Shown: positions 32,347 to 41,763, counted from the stretch's first letter. The stretch is DNA of 64,000 nt from BJHL01 sp040378885 (GCA_046316615.1 JBKDAN010000014.1:1-64000), one strand, 5' to 3'. Numbers and translations are program-made. Notes: generated from the sequence alone by a model not told the origin.

Positions 32347-33999
32347 GTGAATCTGCTGAACAATATCCGGTTGTCGAAAAAGCTCGCACTGCTGGTGGGT
32401 GTGCCCGTCGTGGGGTTGGCATTCTTTGCGGGGACGGCATTCACCACGCTGAACACGGTTCGCGTGCAGGGCGATCTGTACAACGACATTGTGCAGGGCA
32501 AGGATCTGATCGCCGACATTCTGCCGCCTCCCGCGTACATCGTCGAAGCACACATGGAAGTGTTCGCGATGGCGCGTGAAGAGCAGCGAGAGGACATCGA
32601 GCGGTTGGCGCAGAGGTGCAAGCAGCTTCGCAACGACTACAACACCCGCATTGATGTGTGGGCGAAGTCACTGCCTGACGGCGAGATGAAGAATGAACTG
32701 CTGCAGGCTTCGCAGGAGCCCGCGCAGACGTATTTCTCGACGCTGGAGAATGAGTACATTCCGGCGTTGCTGGCGGAGAAGCAGGATGACGCGGCGGCCG
32801 TGCTGGAGAACAAGCTGATTCCGCTGTTCGCGAAGCATCGCGAAGCGATTGATAGCGTGGTCAAGAAGGCGACCGAGTACGCGTCGACGAACGAGAAGCA
32901 TGCTGCCGCGGTGATGCAGGCACGCACGGTGCTGCTGTGGTCGGTGGCGGCGGCGATGTCGCTTGCGACGATCGCGCTGGGCTGGCTGATTGCACGCAAT
33001 GTGAGCAAGCCTGTGCTGAGCATGAACAACGCCGTGAACGACATGGCGACGGGCAAGCTGAGTCTGAGCACGCGACTGGACGCGAGCCGCAAGGATGAAC
33101 TCGGCACGCTTGCCAGCGGCATCAACAACTTCACGGACAAGCTGTCCTCACTGATCGCCAGCACGCGCGATGCATCGACGCAAGTGATGCAGAGCAGCGG
33201 CATGCTGCAAGAGAACGCGGCCAAGATGGCTGACCAGATGGAAAGCCAGGCGGCTCGCGTTCGTGAGATCGCCAGTGCGATGACGGAGATGTCGGCCAGC
33301 GCTGCGGAAGTCGCCCAGCAGGCGGGTGAAGCAAGCAAGGCCGCTGAGGGCTCACGCGGCATGGCGACCGAAGGCGGCAAGACCGTCGCGGCGACTGTCG
33401 ACGGCATGCACGCCATCGAGCAGGCTGTCGAGAGCGGCACGCAGTGCGTGCACACGCTGGGCAAGCGCAGTGAAGCGATCGGCCAGATGATTCAGATCAT
33501 CAATGACATCGCGGATCAGACGAACCTGCTGGCGCTGAACGCGGCCATTGAAGCGGCTCGCGCGGGTGAGCATGGTCGCGGGTTCGCGGTCGTGGCCGAT
33601 GAAGTGCGCAAGCTTGCGGACCGCACGCAGAAGGCGACGGCTGAGATCAGCCAGTCGATCTCGCAGATTCAGAATGACACGCGTGCGGCGGTTGAGGCGA
33701 TGGACAAGGGCGGCACGCAGGTGCGCGAAGGCGTGGCGAAGGCGGGCAAGGCCGGCGACGACCTGCAGCGCATCGTCAGCAGTGCGGGCAATATGACGCA
33801 GATGGTCAACGCCATCGCGACGGCGGCTGCGGAACAGAGCAGCACGACCGAAGAAGTCAGCCGCAGCCTGGAGCAGATTTCCACTGCATCGGGCGAAACG
33901 CAGAAGGCCGCGGAAGAAAGCGCCTCGGGCATTCAACAGGTCGCGAGCAAGGCGACGGAACTGAAGCGGCTGATCGAAGAATGCGGGCTGAAGGTCTGA
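32347..33999 (+). CDS. Methyl-accepting chemotaxis protein
   Basis: A GTG start at 32347 preceded by GGAGGT (32335-32340) gives 550 residues. Transmembrane helix 1 is at about 9-31 and helix 2 at about 193-216, enclosing a periplasmic helical sensor of about 160 residues (four-helix-bundle type). A HAMP domain follows (RNVSKPVLSMNNAVNDMATG). The cytoplasmic signalling hairpin tip is fully conserved (NLLALNAAIEAARAGEHGRGFAVVADEVRKLA), so it should couple to CheA/CheW. Methylation helices flank it. No che genes are near. The ligand is unknown. Confidence 0.95.
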   Translation: MNLLNNIRLSKKLALLVGVPVVGLAFFAGTAFTTLNTVRVQGDLYNDIVQGKDLIADILPPPAYIVEAHMEVFAMAREEQREDIERLAQRCKQLRNDYNTRIDVWAKSLPDGEMKNELLQASQEPAQTYFSTLENEYIPALLAEKQDDAAAVLENKLIPLFAKHREAIDSVVKKATEYASTNEKHAAAVMQARTVLLWSVAAAMSLATIALGWLIARNVSKPVLSMNNAVNDMATGKLSLSTRLDASRKDELGTLASGINNFTDKLSSLIASTRDASTQVMQSSGMLQENAAKMADQMESQAARVREIASAMTEMSASAAEVAQQAGEASKAAEGSRGMATEGGKTVAATVDGMHAIEQAVESGTQCVHTLGKRSEAIGQMIQIINDIADQTNLLALNAAIEAARAGEHGRGFAVVADEVRKLADRTQKATAEISQSISQIQNDTRAAVEAMDKGGTQVREGVAKAGKAGDDLQRIVSSAGNMTQMVNAIATAAAEQSSTTEEVSRSLEQISTASGETQKAAEESASGIQQVASKATELKRLIEECGLKV

Positions 34000-34036
34000 A
34001 GCCTGCATTGATGAGTGACTGCCAATACCAAAAAGC

Positions 34037-34066
34037 AACAAGCCGCGATTCGCATCGCGGCTTGTT
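34037..34066. terminator. Bidirectional Rho-independent terminator
   Basis: A 13-bp perfect stem (34037-34049 with 34054-34066), 4-nt loop, and TTTGTTTG on the right. It separates the convergent chemoreceptor and ftsH genes. Confidence 0.88.
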
Positions 34067-34086
34067 TGTTTGTGGTGGCGGATTGA

Positions 34087-36225
34087 TCAGGCCGGCACTG
34101 CACCAGGAGGCAGGTCGGTGGTGCCTTCGCTCGCGCCCGACTCGGGCTTGGGCGGCTTGGCGTCACGCTGCTTCTGGGCCAGCAGCATCTCAGCGACGCT
34201 GGGCTTGCTGAGCGTTTCGCCACGCATGAGGCGGTGGACTTCATCGCCGCTGAGTGTCTCGTGCTTGAGCAGAGACTCGGCGACGGTGACGACCTTGTCC
34301 CAGTTGACATCGAGCAACTGGCGTGCGTCGGCGTAGGCCTCGTCGACCATGCGACGCACTTCGTTGTCGATCACTTCGGCGGTGTGCTCGCTGTATTCCT
34401 TTTCTGGCAGGAACATCTCGCGGGAGTCGGCGCCGGCGTAGCGAACGAAGCCGAGCTTCTCGCTCATGCCCCATTCCAGAATCATCGCGCGAGCGCAGGT
34501 GGTGACTTGGGCAATGTCCATGGTCGCGCCGCTGGAGACATCCTGCATTGCGCGCTCTTCGGCGATGCGGCCGCCGCAGAGGATGCGCATGGTGGCGCGG
34601 AGGAACTTGAGGCTGTAGCCCATGCGGTCCTTCTCGGGCAGGCTGAAGGTTGCGCCACCTGCACCGCCGCGAGGAATGATCGTGACCTTGTGGAGCGGGT
34701 CGGCGTCCTTGAGCAGAGCCTGCAGCACGGCGTGGCCCGCTTCGTGATAGGCGACGAGCTTGTTCTCTTCCTTCTCACGGACGCGACTCTTCTTGGCGCG
34801 GCCGAACTTCACCTTGTCGCGGGCTTCTTCGAGATCGACCATCTCGATGAAGTCCTTGTTCTGCATGGTGGCGGCGATGGCGGCTTCGTTGATGATGGCC
34901 GCGAGATCGGCGCCGCTGAACATGGGCGTGCCGCGTGCGACGCGTTCGAAGTCGACATCGGGGCCGAGCTTGACCTTGCGAGCGTGGACCTTCAAGATCT
35001 CAAGGCGACCCTTGACGTCGGGCAGGGGCACCGTGACCTGGCGGTCAAAGCGGCCCGGACGCACGAGAGCAGGGTCAAGCACGTCGCTGCGGTTGGTCGC
35101 GGCGATGACGATGACACCGTCTGCGGGCTGGAAGCCGTCCATCTCGACGAGTATTGCGTTGAGCGTCTGATCGCGCTCGTCGTGGCCGCCCGTCGCAAAG
35201 CCGCTGCCGCGCTTGCGGCCGACGGCGTCGATTTCATCGAGGAAGATGATGCAGGGAGCGGATTCCTTGGCTTGCTTGAAGAGGTCGCGCACGCGGCTTG
35301 CGCCCACGCCCACGAACATCTCCACGAAGTCCGAGCCTGAGATGCTGAAGAAGGGCACGTCAGCTTCGCCAGCGATGGCCTTGGCGAGCAGGGTCTTGCC
35401 GACGCCGGGGTCGCCGACGAGGAGGACGCCTCGGGGTATGCGGCCGCCCAGCTTGGTGAACTTCTTGGGGTTTTTGAGGAACTCGACGATTTCCGTCACT
35501 TCTTCCTTGGCTTCTTCGATGCCTGCGACATCGGCGAAGGTAATGCCTGTCATTTCCTTGTTGAGTGTGCGGTGGCGGCTCTTGCCGAAGTTGCCCAGCA
35601 TGCCGCCGCCCCCGCCGGCGTTGCGCAAGCCGCGAGAGATGAAGAACCAGACCAGCAGCAGAATGATGAGGAACGGCAGCATGAACATCAGTAGCGCAAC
35701 CCACTGGCTCTGCGGCTGCATCTTGGCCTTGCCATCGGTCAGCTTCAGAACTTCTTCTGCGGCGTAGCGGCCACCCAGCGTGTTGGTCCGGAGCATGACA
35801 ACCTGGCGCATGCCGTCTTTGTTGGCGAGGCGCTCGGCCATGATGGAGTCTTCACGCACGATGACGCTGTCGCGGTTGATTTCGCCGTTGTTCCACATGG
35901 TGCGGAACTGCTCGAGGGTGATCTGCTCGCCGCGCCCCTGGTGGGTGAACATGACGAAGAGGAGCACGCCGATGAGCAGCACGCTGACGAGCCCAAGCAG
36001 GCCACGGCTGGGCGGCATGGTGGGCACACCGGGCTTCTGGCCGTTGGGGCCGCCTTCACCGGGCTTGCCCGGCTTCTGGTTGCCTTTGGGGTTCTCTTGC
36101 GAGAACAGCGAACGAACGCCAAGCGTGAAGGCGTTCCAGAGTCCACGCACGCTTGCGGCGTTCACCTCGCTGGACGGGCCCGCGGGGTGAACGTGCTGTG
36201 CGGAAGTGTCGGTTGTCTTCTTCAT
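34087..36225 (-). CDS. ftsH: ATP-dependent zinc metalloprotease FtsH
   Basis: A 712-residue membrane-bound AAA+ protease that degrades misfolded membrane proteins and regulators. The start at 36225 begins MKKTTDTSAQ and gives an unusually long cytoplasmic N-terminus (about 75 residues, Gly/Pro/Lys-rich) before the first membrane helix. Two transmembrane helices flank a short periplasmic domain. The AAA part has Walker A GDPGVGKT, Walker B CIIFLDEIDAVG, the pore loop FVEMFVG and SRH arginines (RPGRFDR). The zinc site is HEAGH. The C-terminal Lys/Pro/Glu tail is disordered. It diverges from a BFD-like gene by a 240-bp gap. Confidence 0.97.
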   Translation of the reverse strand: MKKTTDTSAQHVHPAGPSSEVNAASVRGLWNAFTLGVRSLFSQENPKGNQKPGKPGEGGPNGQKPGVPTMPPSRGLLGLVSVLLIGVLLFVMFTHQGRGEQITLEQFRTMWNNGEINRDSVIVREDSIMAERLANKDGMRQVVMLRTNTLGGRYAAEEVLKLTDGKAKMQPQSQWVALLMFMLPFLIILLLVWFFISRGLRNAGGGGGMLGNFGKSRHRTLNKEMTGITFADVAGIEEAKEEVTEIVEFLKNPKKFTKLGGRIPRGVLLVGDPGVGKTLLAKAIAGEADVPFFSISGSDFVEMFVGVGASRVRDLFKQAKESAPCIIFLDEIDAVGRKRGSGFATGGHDERDQTLNAILVEMDGFQPADGVIVIAATNRSDVLDPALVRPGRFDRQVTVPLPDVKGRLEILKVHARKVKLGPDVDFERVARGTPMFSGADLAAIINEAAIAATMQNKDFIEMVDLEEARDKVKFGRAKKSRVREKEENKLVAYHEAGHAVLQALLKDADPLHKVTIIPRGGAGGATFSLPEKDRMGYSLKFLRATMRILCGGRIAEERAMQDVSSGATMDIAQVTTCARAMILEWGMSEKLGFVRYAGADSREMFLPEKEYSEHTAEVIDNEVRRMVDEAYADARQLLDVNWDKVVTVAESLLKHETLSGDEVHRLMRGETLSKPSVAEMLLAQKQRDAKPPKPESGASEGTTDLPPGAVPA

Positions 36226-36465
36226 GAGTTGTTTTCGTCCGCCGTTATGTGGGACGGACGCCAAGGGGACGGGGCAGGAAGCAAAGCGGATGGGTCTCAC
36301 CGCATCAAGCTTTTTCGGCTAGCGATTGCATCGGATGCAACGCTTGTGCCGACTTTTCCGCACAGAACGTTGCTACGTTGCTCAATCGTCCAAGTTTAGA
36401 CGCAGGAAAGGGGGAAAAGGTTCGGTATCCCGCGCGCTGGCGAGGTGCGGCCACTACCGTCGGGC

Positions 36466-36798
36466 ATGCAGCCTGATGACGAAGTCTGCCTGTGTTTTCA
36501 CGTCAGTTTGCGGAAGATTCGCAACTACATGGCGCGGGAGAACCCGTCGGTGCCCAGCTTGATCAGTGAATGCCTTGGCGCGGGCACGGGGTGCATGTGG
36601 TGCGTGCCGTTTCTCAAGCACCTGCACAGTTTGCATCAGCAGGGGAAAGAGCCGGACTTGAAGATTAGTCCGGAAGAGTACATGCGGACGCGGGCAAGCT
36701 ATCGCGAGACGAAGGTGCGCGATGCGAGCGTTGTCGAGCGAATCACGAAGATGGACGAACCGGCCGGCGGGGCGAGTGGGAGCGATGCTCAGAGCTGA
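36466..36798 (+). CDS. BFD-like [2Fe-2S]-binding protein, second copy
   Basis: A 110-residue protein with the four-cysteine BFD pattern Cys8-x-Cys10 and Cys43-x-x-Cys46, plus Cys36. It is a distant paralog of the protein at 15.4 kb, with a charged C-terminal extension of about 60 residues that the first lacks. It binds a [2Fe-2S] cluster by family inference. Its 3' end overlaps the convergent phosphoesterase gene by ten bases. The partner is unknown and no bacterioferritin is nearby. Confidence 0.82.
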   Translation: MQPDDEVCLCFHVSLRKIRNYMARENPSVPSLISECLGAGTGCMWCVPFLKHLHSLHQQGKEPDLKISPEEYMRTRASYRETKVRDASVVERITKMDEPAGGASGSDAQS

Positions 36799-37649
36799 AT
36801 CGCGCTGATGAGGGCGAGATCATCTTCGGTCAGTTCGCGAGCGTTGCGTGGGGTCTCGGGTTCGTCGAGGTAGCGGTGGGGGTGCTTCTGCGTGAGGTCG
36901 CGCACCATGGCGATGCCGTCGATGATCTGCATGGTGCCGTCGGTGTGCTCGACCAGAGCAGTGCCGCTTTCGACCCAGTCACCGCAGTTGAAGTACATCA
37001 TGCCGTCCGCTCCCGTTCGTTGTTCGGCCTTGTGAATGTGCCCGCAGACGACGCCATCGACGCCGCGGAGGCGGGCTTGCTCTTGAATGACATCTTCAAA
37101 CCGCGCGATGTGCATGCAGGCTTTCTTGACGCGCAGTTTGAGATACTGGCTCAGGGACCAGTGCTCTTGCCCCAGCATCGCGCGCACGCGGCTGTAATGG
37201 CGGCTGATGGTCACGAGGTTGTCGTAGGCGACGCTGCCGACCGCGCTGAGCACGCGGTGGTGACGCACGACGACATCGGCTTCGTCACCATGCAGCACGA
37301 GCAGACGCCGGCCATCGAGCGTTGTGTGGATGAAGTCGCGATGAATCTCGACGTCACCAAAGGTGAGGCCGGCATACTCGCGGGCGGCGTTGTCGTGATT
37401 GCCCGGGATGTAGATGACGCGTGTGCCCTGCTTGGCGAGTTTCAGGACGCGACGCATGACGCGGTTGTGCGCTTCGGGCCACCACCAGCGCTGCTTGAGG
37501 CGCCACATGTCGATGATGTCGCCCACGAGGTACAGCGTGTCGCACTCGATGCGCTTGAGGAAATCGCCCGCGGCCTCGGCGTGGGCAGCGGTGGAACCCA
37601 GATGCAGGTCGCTCACGAAGACTGCGCGATACCGAAGTGACACAGCCAT
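36789..37649 (-). CDS. UDP-2,3-diacylglucosamine diphosphatase-like metallophosphoesterase
   Basis: The start at 37649 (MAVSLRYRAV) gives 286 residues; an ATG at 37658 would add three. The calcineurin-like metal motifs are SDLHLG, GDIIDMW, GNHD, HGDEAD and GHIH. The overall layout matches the LpxH/YbbF group, which cleaves UDP-2,3-diacylglucosamine in lipid A synthesis, and the nearby aromatic stretch QRWWWPEAHN is typical of that branch. No other lpx gene lies here, so lipid A function is inference. The gene is convergent with, and slightly overlaps, the BFD-like gene. Confidence 0.85.
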   Translation of the reverse strand: MAVSLRYRAVFVSDLHLGSTAAHAEAAGDFLKRIECDTLYLVGDIIDMWRLKQRWWWPEAHNRVMRRVLKLAKQGTRVIYIPGNHDNAAREYAGLTFGDVEIHRDFIHTTLDGRRLLVLHGDEADVVVRHHRVLSAVGSVAYDNLVTISRHYSRVRAMLGQEHWSLSQYLKLRVKKACMHIARFEDVIQEQARLRGVDGVVCGHIHKAEQRTGADGMMYFNCGDWVESGTALVEHTDGTMQIIDGIAMVRDLTQKHPHRYLDEPETPRNARELTEDDLALISAIQL

Positions 37650-37829
37650 GCACAGCACCTCCTTCGCACGACCAAACCCATGACCAAACCCATGACGCTC
37701 CTCATGTGGACAACCACAAATGCGCGATTCTGAGTCTTCGTCACAAGTATCACAAATGCAAGATGTTGCGATATGAATCTATTGCAAAGCAACGATGTTG
37801 AATTCGTTTAGTTGTTCGGGCTCGAGAGC

Positions 37830-38294
37830 CTACTTGGCCGGGGCCAAGGTCTTGCGCATGAGCGGCACACCGCGATCGCCTACGCGAGCGGCAATCACTT
37901 GCCAGCCGCGTCGCTCGTACCAGCGCGGGTCGTTCCACGCACACAGATACGCCTCGCTCAATCCCGCAGCCGCGCACTCTCTCTCCGCAGACGCGAGCAG
38001 TTGGCTTCCCACGCTCCGTCCTCGCCATTGCAGTTCGACATACAACGCCGCGATGAACGGCTGCAGTTCAGGTCGATCATCAAGCTCGCTCTCAACGCCA
38101 TGCACGCACCCGAAAGGGGGGCCATTGTCATCAATTGCGACGAGTGAAAACGGATAGGCCGACTCACTGAACATCTCGCGCAGTGCATCAACCCTCGCGT
38201 CAACCGGCGTACCCGGCTCGGCAAACGCCTCGACGACCCATCGCGAAACGACAGGCAGCAGATCGGCACGAGTTGCCAATCGAACGATCTTCAT
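37830..38294 (-). CDS. GNAT-family N-acetyltransferase
   Basis: A 154-residue acetyltransferase-like protein. The GNAT acetyl-CoA loop is seen as VELQWRGRSVGSQLL (motif A), with the aromatic YERRGWQV segment near the C-terminus. The substrate is unknown. It follows dxs with a 27-bp gap on the same strand, so the two are probably cotranscribed. The 180 bp beyond it up to the phosphoesterase start is AT-richer than the rest and holds no gene or clear terminator. Confidence 0.85.
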   Translation of the reverse strand: MKIVRLATRADLLPVVSRWVVEAFAEPGTPVDARVDALREMFSESAYPFSLVAIDDNGPPFGCVHGVESELDDRPELQPFIAALYVELQWRGRSVGSQLLASAERECAAAGLSEAYLCAWNDPRWYERRGWQVIAARVGDRGVPLMRKTLAPAK

Positions 38295-38321
38295 CGCATC
38301 AGACTCGTTACGTGAAACTCA

Positions 38322-40319
38322 TCACTTGGCCATGTGCATCACGCCGCGTTGTTCGCGCTTGCTGAGGGCGGTGCGAACGCCGCGGATGATGCCCGCTTTG
38401 TCGAGGCCGACCTCAGCGAGCTGCTTGGCGCGGCTGTCCTGATAGACCCAGCTATCGGGCAGGCCCAGGCGCGTGATGAGCGATGCGTCGAGGCACATTT
38501 CGGCCGCCGCTTCGAGGACGGCGGTGCCGAAACCGCCCACCACGCCATGATCTTCGAGGGTGATGATGGGCAGGCCGTGTTCAAGAGCGGCGCGGATCAC
38601 GTCGCGATCGACAGGCTTGGCGAAACGTGCGTCGTAGACCGCGATGCGGGCTTCGCTGGCGAGTTCTTCTGCGGCGAGCGCCGCATCGATAGCGGTGGTG
38701 CCGAACGCAAGGATGACGGCATCGGGCGAAGACCCAGCTTGGAAAGCCGGGGTACCCAATGCGGCAACATCGAGTGCGGGCGTGAGGCAGCGAGCCTTAC
38801 CCAGCACGAAGGGCGGGCACTTGTCGTTCACGTACTTCTGGCTCACGCTGTCACGCGGGTAGCGCACGGCACTGAGGCCTGAGTCGTAGCCGCGCATGAA
38901 CTCGAGCGCGGCGAGCAGGCTGGGCTCGTCCATGGCGGCGGTCAGGACCGCGCCGGGGAGTGTGCGGAGAATCGACACATCGCAGAAGCCGTGGTGGACT
39001 GCGCCGTCGCCACCCACAAGGCCGGCGCGATCGAGGCAGAGACGCACGGGGAGGCCTTGCAGGCTGGCTTCTTGGAAGGCTTGGTCGAAGGCCCGCTGCA
39101 CGAAGGTGCTGTAGACGGCGAAGAACGGCTTGAAGCCGGTTTTCGCGAGGCCGGCCATCATGTCGAGGCCGTGACTTTCGCAGATGCCAACGTCCCACGT
39201 GCGATCGGGGAACTTGGCGAGGGGCTTGCTAATGCCGGTGCCGTCGGGCATGGCGGCGGTGCAGGCGACGACCTTGGGATCACGCTCCATGAGCGCGACC
39301 ATCGCATCGCCGAACGCGGTCGTGAAGCTGCGGCCTTCGCTCTTGATCTCGACCCGGCAGCCTTCTTCGTCGAGTTCGCCTTCAACCTTGTTGAACGCGC
39401 CAGGGCTGTGGAACTTGCTGCTGTCCTTCTCGGCGAAGGGGATGCCCTTGCCCTTCACGGTCTTGACGTGCAAGACCATGGGGCGATCAAAGTCGCGGGC
39501 TTCGCGCAGGAAGTGAATGAGCTGCTCGAAGTCGTGGCCGTCGATGGGGCCGACGGTCTTGAGGCCAAAGTGCTCGAACCAGGCTTGTTCGTGATAGAGG
39601 CTCTTGGTCATCTCGCCTGCGGCGTGCAGGGCCTTGTGCATGGTCTCGCCGCCAGGCATGCCTTCGAGGCGCTTCTTGGCACTCTTCTTGAGGTCGCCGT
39701 AGAAGTGGCTGACGCGGAGCTTGTCAAAGTGCTGAGCGACCGCGCCTTGCGGCTTGCTGATGCTCATGCCGTTGTCATTGAGAATGACGAGGAACTGGCG
39801 CTTGAGCGTGCCAGCGTTGTTGAGGCCTTCCATCGCGACGCCGTTGACGATGGAGGCATCGCCGATGATCGTCGCAACGCGGCGACCCGTGGGATTGCTC
39901 GCGGGATCAAAACCCTCTTTGCTCAGGGTGTCGCCGCGGGCCATGCCCACGGCGGTGCTGATGCCGGTGCCGGCGTGACCGACGCTGAAGAGGTCGTAGG
40001 AGCTTTCGCGCGGCTCGGGAAAGCCTGCCATGCCTTCGCGCGTGCGCAGCTTGCCCAGCAGGTGCTGGCGACCGGTCAGCAGCTTGTGCGGGTAGCACTG
40101 GTGGCCCACGTCAAAGAGCAGCCGGTCGAAGCTGAAGTCAAAGACGTAGTGCATCGCGATGGTCAGCTCAACCACGCCCAGATTGGGAGCGAGGTGGCCA
40201 CCCGAGACCTTGACTTGTTGCGTGATCGCTTCGCGGATCTCGCCGGCGACTTGCTGCAATTGCGCGATGGATAGACCGCGGAGATCGGTCGGGCTCTTGA
40301 TGCTGGCCAGCAGGCTCAT
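38322..40319 (-). CDS. dxs: 1-deoxy-D-xylulose-5-phosphate synthase
   Basis: A 665-residue thiamine-diphosphate enzyme that condenses pyruvate and glyceraldehyde-3-phosphate, the first step of the MEP pathway. Visible family features are the N-terminal PTDLRGLSIAQLQQVAGEIRE, HLAPNLGVVELTIAMHYVF, the ThDP-binding GDASIVNGVAMEGLNNAG region, DGHDFEQLI, the LVGGDGAVHHGFCDVSILRT stretch and the C-terminal DHGVVGGFG. Length is normal. ispF of the same pathway is in this window but in a different operon. The 235 bp upstream contain no gene. Confidence 0.96.
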   Translation of the reverse strand: MSLLASIKSPTDLRGLSIAQLQQVAGEIREAITQQVKVSGGHLAPNLGVVELTIAMHYVFDFSFDRLLFDVGHQCYPHKLLTGRQHLLGKLRTREGMAGFPEPRESSYDLFSVGHAGTGISTAVGMARGDTLSKEGFDPASNPTGRRVATIIGDASIVNGVAMEGLNNAGTLKRQFLVILNDNGMSISKPQGAVAQHFDKLRVSHFYGDLKKSAKKRLEGMPGGETMHKALHAAGEMTKSLYHEQAWFEHFGLKTVGPIDGHDFEQLIHFLREARDFDRPMVLHVKTVKGKGIPFAEKDSSKFHSPGAFNKVEGELDEEGCRVEIKSEGRSFTTAFGDAMVALMERDPKVVACTAAMPDGTGISKPLAKFPDRTWDVGICESHGLDMMAGLAKTGFKPFFAVYSTFVQRAFDQAFQEASLQGLPVRLCLDRAGLVGGDGAVHHGFCDVSILRTLPGAVLTAAMDEPSLLAALEFMRGYDSGLSAVRYPRDSVSQKYVNDKCPPFVLGKARCLTPALDVAALGTPAFQAGSSPDAVILAFGTTAIDAALAAEELASEARIAVYDARFAKPVDRDVIRAALEHGLPIITLEDHGVVGGFGTAVLEAAAEMCLDASLITRLGLPDSWVYQDSRAKQLAEVGLDKAGIIRGVRTALSKREQRGVMHMAK

Positions 40320-40554
40320 GCAGGTTCCTTGGAGAATCGCGGCGTCATTTGGTCAGGGCCGCAGAGAAGTACTTGGGAAGTATACGCGGAAGTTTCAGAG
40401 ATTATTGAAAGTTGTCCGGGACACACGATCGGCAAGCGAACATTCCGCGGCCCGGCATACGGAAAATCCCCGGGCCATGTTCAGATTCGCCAGCCCGATG
40501 CATTGCGATTTCGTGCTTTGGGTTGGTGCAGGTCCGAAGGGGTGGTATGCCGAG

Positions 40555-41763
40555 TTACCGGCAGGGCACGCGGTCCACGATTTCCAGACCAAAGGCATCA
40601 ATGCCCGGCATGGGGCGGTTGCTATTGGTCAGTAGACGGAGTTTGGTGATTCCCAGATCTCGAAGGATCTGGCATCCGACGCCGAAGTCACGCAGGGGCA
40701 TGCGGCTGTTGACAGCGTCGGCCATGCCGGTGAGGTCGGGCGTGTTAATGTCGAGTGACTTGGCGCGCAGTGTCTGCAAAGTACCTTCGAGGTCGGCGAC
40801 GGCGGTGATGGCTTTGTCGTCGCTGCGATGGCCGGTCGTGCGGAGGTAGACAAGTGCGCCGCGGCCTTCCTGTTGAATCAGACGCATCGCAGCGTGGAGC
40901 GTGTCGCTGCTGGGGCCTTCGGGGCTGCTGGCAAGATCACCGAAGACATCGCCCAGCAGATTGCGGCGGTGCATGCGGACGAGAGAAGGGGTGCCGGAAT
41001 GCCGGAGTGCCGGAGCGCCGGAGTGGGAGGGCAGCAGGACCAAGTGTGGCAAGGGATCGACGACGCTTTCGTAGAGCAGGATGTTGAAAGCGCCGAACTT
41101 GGTATTGATGGGAATGCCGTCGTCGGGGCCGATTCGCTTGACGAGGCTTTGGCGTTGCAGGCGATACTCGATGATCTGGGCGACGCTGCACATCTTGATA
41201 TTGTGTTCAGCGCAGAACTTTTCGAGGTCAGGCACGCGGGCCATTTCGCCGTCGGGCTTCATGATCTCGATGATCGCGGCGGCGGGATAGAGCCCGGCGA
41301 GGCGACAGAGATCGATGGAGCCCTCGGTCTGGCCTGTGCGGACGAGTACGCCGCCTTCGCGGCTGCGGAGGGGATTGATGTGGCCTGGGCGGACAAAGTC
41401 GGCTTCGCCGTAGCGTTTGTCGATGGCCATCTGAATGCACTTGGCGCGTTCCTTGGCGGAGACGCCTGTTGTGCCGCCGAAGCGCGGGTGCAGGTCGATG
41501 CTGACCGTGAAGGCGGTGCCGCGCACGCTGGTGTTGACGCTGCCTTGGGGGTGCAGGTTGAGGCGGTCGCAGTCTTCTTCCGTGAGCGAGAGGCACATGT
41601 AGCCCATGGCCTTGCCCAGCATGAAGGTGACGGCCTCGGGCGTGACGAACTGGGCGGGCATGACGAGGTCGCCCTCGTTCTCGCGGTTCTCATCGTCGGT
41701 GAGAACGATCATTTTGCCGGCACGGAGATCAGCGAGGACGTCGTCAATGGGGCTAAAGGGCAT
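40555..41763 (-). CDS. ribB: RibBA-like protein: DHBP synthase fused to a degenerate GTP cyclohydrolase II domain
   Basis: A 402-residue RibBA-like fusion. The N-terminal half is 3,4-dihydroxy-2-butanone-4-phosphate synthase (makes the four-carbon unit of riboflavin): DDENRENEGDLVMPAQ (23-38) is intact, but the usual metal-binding His of GHTEA is Gln145 (TGQTEG). The C-terminal half follows the RibA fold (TKFGAFNILLYE; PHLVL; LVRMHRRNLLGDVFG; ending RLLTNSNRPMPGIDAFGLEIVDRVP) yet lacks the three zinc cysteines (LASSPEGPSSD replaces the CDCG region) and the QEGRG active-site stretch. It also carries a word-array insertion at about 245-262. The cyclohydrolase half is probably inactive, so only the ribB activity is claimed. 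Confidence 0.88.
   Translation of the reverse strand: MPFSPIDDVLADLRAGKMIVLTDDENRENEGDLVMPAQFVTPEAVTFMLGKAMGYMCLSLTEEDCDRLNLHPQGSVNTSVRGTAFTVSIDLHPRFGGTTGVSAKERAKCIQMAIDKRYGEADFVRPGHINPLRSREGGVLVRTGQTEGSIDLCRLAGLYPAAAIIEIMKPDGEMARVPDLEKFCAEHNIKMCSVAQIIEYRLQRQSLVKRIGPDDGIPINTKFGAFNILLYESVVDPLPHLVLLPSHSGAPALRHSGTPSLVRMHRRNLLGDVFGDLASSPEGPSSDTLHAAMRLIQQEGRGALVYLRTTGHRSDDKAITAVADLEGTLQTLRAKSLDINTPDLTGMADAVNSRMPLRDFGVGCQILRDLGITKLRLLTNSNRPMPGIDAFGLEIVDRVPCR
40991..41027. repeat. 8-bp word array inside ribBA-like coding sequence
   Basis: Four contiguous 8-bp units gtgccgga, atgccgga, gtgccgga, gcgccgga and a diverged fifth occupy a loop of the RibA-like half, keeping the frame open and adding a Ser/Gly/Pro/Leu stretch. 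Only one arm is present here. Confidence 0.85.

Noticed and set aside
38991..40274. 427-residue plus-strand open frame
   Set aside because: Antisense to dxs; Ala/Val/Gly/Glu-rich with no domain.
40320..40554. FMN riboswitch or terminator between dxs and the ribBA-like gene
   Set aside because: No conserved RFN elements or stable stem with T-run were found. The region also lies downstream of the ribBA-like gene, not upstream.
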